This document shows, piece by piece, positions 1 to 10,689 of a DNA stretch of 64,000 nucleotides (the first letter of the stretch is position 1; every line of letters starts with the position of its first letter). Position numbers and translations under genes: made by a program. The stretch comes from Earliella scabrosa (lineage: Eukaryota > Basidiomycota > Agaricomycetes > Polyporales > Polyporaceae), in the NCBI GenBank assembly GCA_022605405.1, contig JABYQQ010000025.1, positions 62,001 to 126,000 on the forward strand, given 5' to 3'. The notes below the pieces were generated by a model. The model had not been told where the DNA came from and ran no database searches. It saw nothing but the letters and a program-made list of their open reading frames with translations.

Positions 1-1774
1 GCGGACGGTTGTAGCCGTGTAGGATCCGGTCTGAGGATCCCGCTCTCGTGCTGAACATAGGGGAGGGCCGATGACGCCGTACGCCGGGGCAAGGTCGGGG
101 ATATGAATGTTCAAGCCAGGATATGGAGGTGGGAGCGGACATCGAGCGTGCCTGAGCGAGGAGGGACACGCCGTCGACAACAGCCGTCTTCCTGGCCAAA
201 GAGAACGAACTCGAACGATCTTCCGGTCGCCTAGTCGGCGAGATACAGAAGCCGAGAGCCATCGCGCACGAGGGCTGTGGATTCGTGTGGGTGGGTGGGA
301 GCAAACCAATGGCCGGCGCAGAGAGTACCCACCAACCGAGAGGTACTAGGACGCTGCATCATGGATCTTGAACCTCCGCGCGCGTTGAAACCTGGCGACC
401 AGAGGGAGACGCCTCAGAACGCCATCGGCCGTAGTCCTTCAATTCTGTGATGGTATACTGGTGGGGAAGAATTCGGAATAAGTGTCCTCGCCCGACCAAC
501 GAGGTATCGGAAGTCACGTACGCGAGAGAATTGCTGAATAGGACTCGGGGAGGCCGCGGAGCGAAGTACACACTGGGCACTTGAATCCGCGGGCTAGATA
601 CGTCGTCGAGGTCTATACACGCGGCACTAGATGCAGAGGCCAACATGATGAGTATCAGCGCACTACACCGTGCTCGGGTGCGCGCGAGGAAGGCGGTGGA
701 TGGGAGTACGGGGGCGTGCAGAGAGATGAAGACTCACCGCACCAGGTGTGTCTTCCAATGCAAGCGTCGCGCGCCCTCCATGATGAGCTGCATAGGCTCT
801 CATGGCCCGTAGAGTGACGCCGTGTAGGTCCTGTACCAAAATTGGGGCTAGCCTGTCCCGTTGTTCGTTCGTGTATCATGCCGGACCTCGAGCTGGTTGG
901 TCGGACCATTCAGGGTAGAGACTACGATCGATGTAGATGCAACGAACTTGCGGTCGCGGTGGACAGACCCCGCGTGCTTGAAGAGAGCGGTTGTGGTACG
1001 GCTGGAAGACGGGGCGACGTAGTGGAGTTGCAGCATGAATTCGGGGTGGAGCGAGCCGCCATTGCGGGGGACGAGTCACGACCAGGTCAGTGCTGAACTG
1101 ACCGTACAGAATCAATCGCAATCCCGAGAGTTGCGCGACGTCCTGGTGCACAGATCACTGGCTGCCGTGAGTACGTTGACTGGATAAGCACTTGGAGCAC
1201 GAACCAGCGGAGGAGCTTCGCGCCCTTGACTTGAGGAAGGCCATCGTTCAGCAGGAGCAGGAAGAGACGACGTTGCCGGAGGCGCGATCGAGAAGGACTG
1301 AGCGGTGCGGGGAGGACGAAGCGAGCCTGAGGTCATGAACGTTGCTTGAGCGGCGGTCGTCGAAGTGCACTGTGCAGAGAGAGCACCATCGACGCTCGCG
1401 AACGAACGCAAGCGCTGCGACAGCGCATCCGGAAGTGCGGGCCGGTGTCCGAGCGCCCGCGAAGACGATGCTCGCGTGTCGCCTTCCACGCTTTCCTCCG
1501 AGTCTCTCTCCTCTCCGTTCGCAACTCTGAGCTCGCGATTTGCCCTCGTCGCCGGTCGCAATACCCACGCACTCAACGTCAACGCCTTTGATGCTTGACA
1601 CGTACAAGTGCGCCCCAGCCTCCGAGGGCAACGCGAGAGCCGACGCGCGCGTCGCTTGCCCCCTTGTCCGCCCTGTCTCTCCCCCTAGCAACTTCCAGCT
1701 CACGACACGCCTTCAAGATCGAGCTTGAAGCTAAAACACCTTGCGGATTTGCCGGGGGCGGACACGAGACTACG
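1..1774 (+). repeat. Module D, copy 1 (degenerate duplicated block)
   Basis: This block recurs near 16331-16700 (start only), 35490-37250 and 48740-50525, with a more diverged version at 6300-8058 and 23570-25237. All copies share a start with GGATCCCGCTC-like sequence and lead into an Mpv17-like pseudogene. Around 790-900 the plus strand has a cysteine-containing stretch aligned with a better copy at 36330-36430. A spliced coding remnant is suggested near 1086-1150 (GTCAGT donor, CTGAC branch-like site, AG acceptor), followed by a Glu/Arg-rich frame to about 1338. No uninterrupted gene can be built. The product is unknown, and both strands have open frames because stop codons are scarce in such GC-rich DNA. 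Confidence 0.5.
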
Positions 1775-2385
1775 ATGTCGAGCCTGCTGCACGCGTTTAA
1801 GTGACTCGTGAGTCATGCTCCTGCTCTCGCCCTCTCAGATCTCGCTGCTGAAGGGTATGATGGGCATTTGACAGCACTTCGCGCATTCTGAGATTGCAGC
1901 CAGCCCAGCGCGCGATTCTGTTTGTGCGGCTTGGGACGGGCGACGTGCTCGCGCAGCCAGTGTTCGAGAAAACAGGCGGGACCCATGACGTGCGTATCTT
2001 CTCTATCTCCCCAAACCCGGGCTTTGTGCAGCGTAATCGTTCCTTCTCTCCTGGACATGCTGTCGCTATGGCTCTGCGCGGCCGCTCTAACTCGGTGTCC
2101 GCGTCCTTGCTTCGTTCGCTCGCTCGCTGTCCCACTACCCGCGCACACGGACGAGACGCTGACGGATGCTCTGCTCGTAGGCGTGATATGCGGCCCGCTC
2201 TTGTCGAGATGGCTGCAGCTCCTCAACCGGCTCCTATTCTCAACACCGACAGCGGTCTCATGCAAGGCCTATCTCGACCAGTTCGTACGTACCGGCCGTT
2301 CAGCCATATCATTCCCACAGACGCACTAATCCACAGCTGCAGGTCTCATCATGTTGTTCTTCGGCCGCCTAACGCTGTTCGGCCC
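1775..2385 (+). pseudogene. Mpv17/PMP22-like membrane protein, decayed copy 1
   Basis: The Mpv17/PMP22 (Sym1) family are small four-helix proteins of the peroxisomal or inner mitochondrial membrane. The copy begins with ATG and MSSLLHAF. At 1885-1975 the frame reads ILFVRLGTGDVLAQPVFEK, matching the family's N-terminal GD-hydrophobic-Q signature. At about 2190-2285 WLQLLNRLLFSTPT matches the second conserved block. This is followed by an intron-like stretch (donor GTACGTACC, acceptor CTGCAG near 2340) and then MLFFGRLTLF. The copy ends abruptly there: the next bases match the sequence just downstream of the SET3-like core, as at 45090. The C-terminal third, with the family's most conserved helices, is therefore missing. 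Family assignment is by recognition of motifs, without a database search. Confidence 0.6.
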
Positions 2386-4625
2386 GGCGCCCCTCAAGAG
2401 GGTCATCCACCGTGGACGTGGGCTCGTCAAGGCCAGAGGGATGAGGCCAATCTCCGCTACAGCTACGCAAGGCGTGGATTGCAATGAGCGTTGAACGGCT
2501 GCACGAGCACAAAAAGCACCGTGACTCGGTCGTCGACATAGAGGAGCGAGCCACAATGGCAGCGGAGCGCGGAAGAGGTCGGGGAGCGTCGTATCTCGGT
2601 GTGTCCGTCGCGGTATCTCTTTAGGATCGGGTGATATACTGATGGTCGTTGTAGACTCAGAGGACGTGCCCGTTCCGCCGTGCTCTCTCCACTACGCCCA
2701 CCATCACCACTAGCCCCGATCTTCGCATGGTCGTTCACCTCTTCGGTCGTGAATCTCATCTTGAACGTCCTCCTCGTCTCCACAATCGCGTGCGCTCGTC
2801 GACGGTTCCGCGATCACCTCTTCAGTCATCACTCCGTTGGCCGGTCGTCCCCTCCCCATCCCTCTAATCACTCTTGTTCAAATGCCGTCATCGTCATCGT
2901 CCACCCACGTCCGCCGCTCCCTCCCTCGCCCAAGTCGAAAGCGCGCAAAGCTGCTGCGTCTGCACAGTTTCCGATTGGCGTCCAAGACTGCAAAGACGCA
3001 GGCGAAAGCGAAGGGCAAGGAGCGGGAGAAGCAGGAGCCGACGAAGGAGAAGGAGCCCGCTAAGGACCCTGCGAAAGAGAAGGGCAAGACGAAGGGGAAA
3101 TCCCAGCACGCGAAGAAGGTACCTCTAGTCCGCGCGTACTCCGGTATGGAGAAGGAGCAGGATGTTCCGCCTGTCCTTAGGCCGTCGTTGCTCTGCCGCA
3201 ACGACTCGGTCAAAAGCAGGAGCAGGAAGGTCGAGTCCCAGTCCGAATCGGCGCGTTCTTCGGCGACGCTGGCTGCGTCTGTCTCTCCTCAATCGCCGTG
3301 CACTCCGGTCATTGCTCTCCTGAGCTCGCGCCTGATCCGCCAGAGCAAAGGGAGGAGCGTCAGTCCGACCTGCGGGTAGTGATAGCGGACGTCAAGTCTA
3401 TCCTGCTGGCTGATACTCGTGGGGACGACGCCATGGAGGTCGACAAGCCTCTTACGCCGGGTCCAGCTCCCGCTCGACTCCCTACGGCTACACTCACGTC
3501 TGCTCCTCTTCCGATGGTGTCCCTGGGGTTGTCATTCCCCATGTATCCCCGCCCTCTGCTGTTAGCGCACTTACTGCGGGCTGCTCCCTCTGATTAAACA
3601 AGTCTCGCTCGGTCGTCGAAACCTTCTCCCCTGTTGACCCTTGGACGCAACCTGTGGACGTCGCGGACGAGTCACTCACACCGGCCACCACCGCCACAAC
3701 GCGCTCGAGATCCCACCCGATGCAGAAGCACATCCGTCTTCCACCGACCTCTCCGACATCCAACCCGTATCCGATCCGCTGCCCACTGCCGCCACCGCGC
3801 CAACCGAACCTCCCAGCGACGCGCCAGAGCCCGCGCCAGAGCCGACGCCGGAGCTAGAACCGGGAGCTCATCGACTTCGCGCTGCTTCTTCTTCCGTTGC
3901 GCGAGGGAATGGACGGGGAGAAGACTGCAGGCCGGTCGCCGATGGTGAACACGGGCGCCGAGCCTGCTGAAGCACCACGGCCATGAGCACGAGCACGAGC
4001 ACCCGTCGGGGCCCGATAAGGAGATGGGTGGGGAAAGAGACGGCGGAGGGTGAGGCTGGGGCGGGGACGTCTCCTGGTGCGCATATCGGGGCGTTGCCGG
4101 TGTCGGAGCACGACGCCGCCCTTGTCGTGGCCGCAACGGTATCTTCGCAGCGCGAGCCTGAGGGGTTCGCGATGCGTACACCATGAACGGCGAGAACCAA
4201 GATTAGTGCGCGGCAGGACGGGGACGGGGACGCGGCTATGGAGGACGCACCTCAGCCGGTGTCGAAGGCGGAGGAAGTTGATGAGCCGTCGTTATCAGAT
4301 GAAGCAAATGCCGTTTGGGTTCCATCCCCCGTCCCAGGGACCTTCGGGCTCGGTTCAAGATCGCCCACCTCCAGACCCGACCCCGTTCACGAGAGGCGAC
4401 AGAGAATACGCATTCACACCTTGACACCAGCGTATACCCGGAAACCATGGAGGTGAAGCTTGGATGATTAAATACGTATTGCTTCCATTTGCGAAGCGTC
4501 GACTCTGCATGATATCTCCACAAGTCTTGCCGCCCGATGCATCTCCGAGTGCTCCTAGCTCGACTGTAGGGTAACGGACGTACTACCGTACGGGCACGTC
4601 GTCTCGGATATCTATGTTTTACCAT
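2386..4625 (+). pseudogene. SET3-like protein tail, decayed copy 1
   Basis: This stretch is homologous to 13140-14480, 18880-20400, 30350-31840 and 45090-46925. It holds a Lys/Glu-rich then Ser/Pro-rich frame (open from 2837 to 3379), with a shared element RSRKVESQSESARSS, and a later frame with DAMEVDKPL (about 3430). A remnant of the SLKDFAL motif lies near 3865-3880 (LIDFALL). The best copy of the family, at 43800-46925, includes the end of a SET domain upstream, so I read this as the disordered C-terminal tail of a SET3-type PHD/SET protein, a subunit of a histone deacetylase complex. Several frameshifts and stops separate the pieces, and no start or SET core is present. The SET3 identity is an inference from the better copy. 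Confidence 0.45.
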
Positions 4626-6300
4626 GCGACACCAGATCTCGACGGTGCAGCATCATGCGCAATTCGTATGGATCTTGAACTTACAACGAGAACCGACGCG
4701 CAGTAGGTTCTCTCGTAAACCTCGTAACACAATCATTCGAGGGTGGGTCCATCTCGCCTGCGGACCGCACAGACGACTCGTCTAGCCATCCTACAAGCTT
4801 CAAGCCATAGGAGCAGTTCAAGCGCGTAGAGCACACCGCGATCTCTATCGTCAATCGTGGAGAGGTAAGCAGACCACGATATGTTATTGCGAACGCAGAA
4901 CGATGAACAGCGTACACCCGTGCGGTGCGACGGAACGGACCTCCGACGATAGCTTCGGACGGACGGAGCGCTACCGAAGTTCCCTTGCCATACGTCTGAC
5001 TCGCTCGCCATGAGTAGTAAGTGGTACATGACGGCGACGGAACTCACAGTGCGCGACGCCTGCTGCGGATGGCTAGAGGCTCGTACAATCGATGGGAAGA
5101 GGCAGGCGGGTAGCGGGGACAGACGGGTGCAGATCCGAGTGTCGAGCGCATAAGAGGTGGGCCGTTGGATCCCGCTATTCCGAGCCATCGATGTGCATAA
5201 GCCGCCACGATACGCTGGTGGGGCAACTACGCTGGTGAAAGTATGCTCGAGTGGGCCGAAGAGGTCGCGGCGTTGGGGTAGAGAAAGCAGGCAACGGTCG
5301 GGGTATGATCGAGGTTGGGCGGAGGGGAAGACCAAGTCGGAGATACTAGTAGTGGTCGAGGCTCGTGCTGACGCAGGACGTTATGCTGGGGAGGGGGAAG
5401 CCGTTCTCTGCCGCGCGAGCCTGAGAGCCTACAGTGCACCACGAGCGCCATCAGCGAGATTGCGGACGAGGATGCCGGCAGCAGGCCAATTGCAACGACC
5501 CACTTGGGACGAACGGTCGAGCTTCAAGCGTCCTCGACCACCCGATGCTGGCGTGTCCAAGCGCCCCCATTCCCGCACGGACGGCCGTGACTCGTCGTCG
5601 CGCGGGAACCGACAAAACGGACAGGGCGGGGACTCGAGATCCATGTCTGGACGATCCAGGCGGGCCCGGGGCCACTGGTAGCTGCTCGATCGCGCCCTCG
5701 CGTTGCGTGCCATTCAGTCGCCGCGTGACCATCTCCCCGTCTGACGGCACGCACACCGACGAGATATCGGGGCGGGGACAGCGCGACGAGTGGTCATATC
5801 GACTTATTGGGGACGTCCGTCGACGTCCGCGACGCGATCCTCGACTCAAGCTGACAGCGGGTGAGCTACGCCGCACGAGACAGGCCTGTGGCACCAGATC
5901 GGACAGCGTCAGACGTCCGTCTCCCGGTTGAGCTGGGAGGCAGGAGTGCGCGGAGCCGTGATATCGTCGTACGAGTCCGATCCGAGTGTAGGCTGCAGAG
6001 ATGTGCCCGGCGCAGCGCTGCCGGTGGCGTGTTCCACGGAAAGCGACGGTCGGGAGGAGCGTCTTGGGCGCAGGCCGCCGCCGGAAGATGGACGCGACCA
6101 GGTACGAATGCTGCACTGTAAGCGGCCTGAGGGGGACCAGTAGGCGTAGGGTGAAGAGCTCGTCGGACGTCGACGACTCGACTCGAACAGGACGCCCGGA
6201 GGCGCCCATAGCGCAAAAGCACAGAGTATTCGACTCGTATCCCTTTTCCAGCCCCTCGGAACGGTAGACGGGTCCCGGTTCACTGCGGAGGCCTCTCGGT
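4626..6300 (+). repeat. Module C, copy 1
   Basis: This is homologous to 14580-16330, 22600-23570, 33770-35490 and 47000-48740. Across copies a plus-strand frame is recognisable with AYSAPRAPSARLRTR-like sequence (here near 5430-5475), followed by Arg-rich sequence. The other strand also has long open frames (252 codons at 5451-6209), so the coding strand is not settled. Stops and indels differ between copies. I know of no matching family. It always lies between a SET3-like tail and a module D, so it belongs to the duplicated block. Confidence 0.4.
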
Positions 6301-8058
6301 CAGAGCCTACGTAGAGCGAGAAGCTGGATTCGCGCGCCCGCGTCCTGACCTGTTCGAGAAGGAGAAAGGCTGGAAGTGTCCCACTTGAGATCCACGACGC
6401 AGGGGCGGTCGTCCTCGCGGTCGTGGCTGCAGAAGAGTGGTTCTCAGGTTAAAGAGATGCACGAGCCAGCATAGCCATGTGAAATCCGGTCTCAGGATCC
6501 CGCTCGGGCTTGGCAGTCTACGGGAGGGCCGACGAAAGGAGATGGTCGTACGCCTCATAAAGTTCGGCAATTCGAGCGTTCCAGCGGAGGTATGGCGGTC
6601 GAGGACGACGTTGGTCGAGCGCGTGCATGAGTGTGGACGGGCACGCCGTCTACAACAGTCCATCTGGTCCAAGACGAGGTACGAGGGACGTGGTTCGGAT
6701 CGCACAGACGGGGAGACGAGAACCCGCGCCGAGTGCTATTGAGTCTTGGACGCGGAGATGGGAGACGGGGACCGTGATGGAGGGAGGGCGCAGAGGGTAC
6801 GCACCAACCGAGAGGAAGTACGATGTTGCAGAAAGGGATCTTGAACTCTCTGCGCGCTTTGAAACGATGCGAGATGCCTCAGAACTCCATCGGCCGTGCA
6901 GCGGCTTCTTCGAGTCTGTGATGAAGTACAGGCGAGGAAAAAGTGGTAATCAGTATGGCTGTCCGACCATGGACGCATGCAATGTCACATACGCGAGTGA
7001 ATGGTCACGAATCCGCCGCTGAACAGAACTTGGGGACGGTTTCCAGCGGCGGAGTGAAGTACGAGTAGACGGACAGCCAAGGGTGTGGTGCGTAAGAGGA
7101 CCACGGTGACTCTGTTGTTCAGGTCTACGGATGAGGCAGGAGCGGAAAAAGGGTATCAGCGCACTGCGTAAGTGCGCGCGAAGAAGGGAGTATGGAGGCG
7201 TACTGAGAGATGGAGACTCACCGCATACTCTGCATCAAGCCCGGTGCGAGCGCAGCCGCGCACTCCATAGCACAATATTCTCTCCAGGACACGTAGACTC
7301 GTCCACGCTGCGGAGGCCACGGATAGAACTCGCGAGCCTTTGGTGTTGCTGTGCGTCCGCGTGTCGTGCTTGGCTCGAGCTTGAGACAGCTCAGGTCGGG
7401 ATCGGGATCGAGCGTGTAGCGGTGGATGCACCGTAGAAAGTATCTGCAAACCTGACGAGAGCCGTTGAGCAAAGAGGGAGGATGGAGTAGTAGAGTTGGA
7501 GGGGAGGAGAGCACGAACCAGAAGAGCGTCCTATCCTGAGGCTGAGCCCGAGTGCCCGTAGCGAGCTCGAGTTGAGGTTGCAGCAGGCGATCGAGCAAGG
7601 CTTGTCAAGCTGTGAGCGTCGTACGAAGGATAGTTGAGCTTGAGCAAGCTTGAGCTCATGAAGGCATTGCGCAACGACGACCGAGTCTTGGCGCGCGCAC
7701 CGCGCCCCCCACATCCGGCAGTGCGGCCCGGGGATCCGAGCGCGCGAGGACGACGCGCGGATGGGTGTGTCCTGGATGTGTCGCCTTCCCTTCTCCCGCC
7801 TCTCTCTTCGCTTGCAACTTCCAGCTCGCGATTCTCCCTCGTCATCGATAGCCAGTACCTCAATATCTCTGACTCTCGACATGCAGAAGTGCGCCCTCCC
7901 TGGGCTCCGAGTCCCAAGTGCGAGCCCGCGCGGATGTCGCTTGCCCCACTTGCTTCCCTTCTCGACTCTCGACCTCTCTCTCCTTTCGCAACTGCCAGAT
8001 CACGACAGCTTGACCTGAGGACCCCTCGCGAGGCGCGAGGAGGAGAGGCAAGACCGCG
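6300..8058 (+). repeat. Module D, diverged version, copy 2
   Basis: It pairs best with 23570-25237, sharing the start (ATCCGGTCTCAGGATCCCGC, about 6484) and the run into the Mpv17-like pseudogene. Compared with module D at 1-1774 only the first and last parts align well. A plus-strand frame at about 7240-7436 ends in LELETAQVGIGIERVAVDAP and is partly shared with the copy near 24500. No intact gene was found. Confidence 0.4.
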
Positions 8059-9040
8059 GTGTCAAGGCTGCTGCACACGTTCGAGTGAGTTGCACCCCTG
8101 CTCTCGCCCTCTCAAATCTCGTCGCTGAAGGGGCGTGTTTGGCGTCGGACAGCACTTCTAATGCACGGGAGGACCACAGCTAATTCAGCGCAAGACGCCG
8201 TTTAGGCTGCAAGTTCGAGATGGACGACGTGCTCGCGCCGCCGGCGTTCGAGAAAACAAGCGCGACCTGACATGATGTGCGTATGCATTTCCTCCATCTC
8301 CTCGAGCCCCCGCCTTTGTACATCCTAAACCTTCCTTCTCTTGAACTCGCTGGCTCTCAGCTGGCTTCACGCGGCTGCTCTGACTCGGTGTCCGTGTTGC
8401 TGAGGTGATGCTTACCGCGCAGCTCGCTCACGAATGCTCTACTCCTCCCAGACGCGATGTTTGCCTCGCTGTTCACCAAGTCGCTGTTGTCAGCCAGCTG
8501 CAGGACATCCCCAACCAAAGCGGTGCAAGGGCTATCCTCTTCACCCAGGTATGTACACCGCGTCCAACCATGCCGCTCTTCCAAACGCGTTTGTAGGCTA
8601 TGACTGACTCCTCGCTCGCACGTCTCCAGGTGTGATCGCGCTCTCATCTGCGGCCTGACGCTGCTCGATGGCAAGTCAGTGGACGACGAGGAGAGGATAC
8701 AGGAGGCCTACGTGTCTGTCCTGATCTGGACCTGGTGCGTACTCATCGGTTGTCCACAGGGCGTGATGAATCTGGGGGCTGACGTGTCAACGTGTCGTAT
8801 ACGCAGGAGCGTCTTCATCCAGACGCAGATCTTCTCCTTCACGGTGGCGCCGCAGCACCTGCGCTTTGTGAATTGGGGCGTCGTCGCGCTCTTCTAAGGT
8901 ACATCGTTATCTTTGCTTTCTACTTCTTCATCGATGCTGACGGTGTCGTACAGAGGCGTCTGAGATCCGTGAACGCGAGAAGGCTGATCGAGATCGCGGC
9001 GGTCCACGCGCACGATCAGGCTCCTGAAGACGTTTCAGTG
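8059..9040 (+). pseudogene. Mpv17/PMP22-like membrane protein, decayed copy 2
   Basis: The start codon is changed to GTG in a conserved first exon (SRLLHTF then a GTGAGT donor). DDVLAPPAFEK near 8222-8255 is the family's GDVxAQxxFEK block with the key Gly and Gln lost, and a TGA follows shortly after. Further blocks are MFASLFTKSLL (about 8457), an intron with CTGAC-like branch sequence (8551-8624), and the C-terminal signature: VFIQTQIFSFTVAPQHLRFV then NWGVVALF at 8812-8895. The last exon remnant RRLRSVNARRLIEIAAVHAH (about 8955-9015) is typical of the family's end. Stops and shifts break the frame, but this copy is the clearest for the C-terminal signature. Confidence 0.65.
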
Positions 9041-10300
9041 AGCATTGGACGATGTTGCTGGACGCAGACATGTTGTAACAATGCTGTATATGGCCGGATT
9101 GCGCTCGCGCCGGATAGAGTGCTAATCGGATGTAGTAGACGGCGCCAGGCCACGGGCGCGAGAGGGACGGATCTGTTGAGGTGAGTCGTCCGGACCTTGC
9201 AGACTCTGGGCTGGGACTCAGGGGTGAGGGGAGGGGCATCTGTCTTCCCGAATATCGACCGACCCGGTCGTGCCAACTGAGCGCGAGCTCACGCGGATTC
9301 TCGTCGCCGCGCCCTTGCGCGATTGCTCAGAGCATAGTCACTCGGAAGCTATTTAGGTTTATCGTTTGACGTCGACGGACGGAGCAAGATGTAAGTGTTT
9401 TCTGTGTCTCTTACATCATCGTTGAGCTGACCGCAAAATCGGATCTCGTTCTCTGCGCTGTGAAAGACTCTAGCTGCACCCGCGGACGACTGGCCATGGT
9501 CTGGACGCGGGCACCCGCGATCGAGCCGTATTTGTTATCATGTGGTGTGGGTGTCGCTTATACGGACTCAGACGACAAGAACGTCAACTATCTGGATCTC
9601 TTTCACGGTGAGTCTCTGGGTTCCTGTCTCTGCCTTGATCTTGGAGCTCATCTAAGGGCAGGCACTCCGTTGTTGACCTCGGCGTCCCGGGTCGTCGGCA
9701 CCTACTGCACTCTGTGCGGCCGAGCAAGAAGAAACCGACTCCGAAATTAGTCCACAAGCTTCTCCGGTTCTCGCGATCAGTACCTGCCACGGATGGTCGT
9801 GTACAAGGTTCATGAGGACGAATGCTCTTGCCACCCTCTCAGCCCTGCTGCGGACTATGTGGTTTGGGGTCATCATCGCCTCCTCCCCACCACCGGGCGC
9901 TGTGGCATCGATAGCCCAGGCGCGGACGATGTTCTTCTCTCTTCTGTGCTTATGGTCGACATCCTAATATGCCATGAATGGGCTGTACGCGTGTAAGCTT
10001 CGCCGCGCGCCGGGCAGTGCCTCACGCCCGCCGATTTCTGCGCAACTTGTTATGTGTCTCACGAACTGCCAGGAGTCTATGTTGATTGCGGACTTGCGCG
10101 GCGAGAATCCGCATGGATGTTCACACGAGGCGTTCGAGAACGGCATATGGGCGCAGTGTATTGGCGGGCGGTGGTAGAAGAACGAACCGTGCGGTCTGGT
10201 CGGCAGCTACACAGCCTCGATACAGCTGAGAGTTGCAGCCGGAATACTCTTATCGAATGTTTTCGCTAGCAATACGACGCGGCTTCTGACGCTATGCTGA
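9041..10300 (+). repeat. Module G, copy 1 (possible cysteine-motif gene remnant)
   Basis: Module G recurs upstream of FBW2 (26260-27540) and FBW4 (51600-52400), with a weaker trace upstream of FBW3. A plus-strand frame near 10030-10110 reads PADFCATCYVSHELPG and continues to VDCG. The better copy at 27260 has a full C-x2-C-x9-C-x2-C pattern, but here the third Cys is Tyr. Other open pieces (DSDDKNVN near 9570, PTPKLVHKLL-like near 9740) are shared with the copies. I do not recognise the family, and no complete reading frame survives. Confidence 0.4.
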
Positions 10301-10459
10301 TGGCTATGAGAGTGCTCGGCTGAGGCAATACCACGTATGCTATAGTCCTGCATGTCTTGCCTTCTGACGAAGACTCGTGTTCTGTATCTTAGAGTTCAGT
10401 CAGTTTAGAATGTCCACCCTCTGGCTTATCTGACACCGGCATGGAGGCGGTAGTACTGG

Positions 10460-10689
10460 TGTCCAATCACGATCTCGGATCCACGTAACAGTTCCAAAGC
10501 GGTGTCAAGTGATGACGGGACTGTACAACTTCCAATTCAATGAGACATCGCATAGTATTCTGGACCATAAGGCAATGCGGGAGCACGTGAACACGGTCGG
10601 GCGTCCTGCACGGTTGGAGTGCTCAAGAGCCCAAGTTGATGCCCTCGGACTGACACTTGTTCACTTTGCCCACCTCTCGTCTCGCCACC
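10460..10689 (+). promoter_or_regulatory. Conserved upstream region of FBW1 with CCAAT boxes
   Basis: This region is nearly identical to the DNA upstream of FBW2, and its proximal part to that upstream of FBW4. CCAAT occurs at 10463-10467 and 10532-10536, with counterparts at 27722, 27779 and 27784 (FBW2) and 52428 (FBW4). No TATA box is evident. The start context CGCCACCATGTCC is a good eukaryotic initiation site. The promoter role is inferred from position and conservation. Confidence 0.4.

Noticed and set aside
1..60. Telomere or subtelomere repeat at the window start
   Set aside because: There are no short G-rich tandem repeats; the sequence is the start of module D and recurs inside the window.
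5451..6209. 252-codon open frame on the minus strand in module C copy 1
   Set aside because: The same frame is interrupted in the other module C copies, lacks recognisable domains, and is expected by chance in CpG-rich DNA with few stops.
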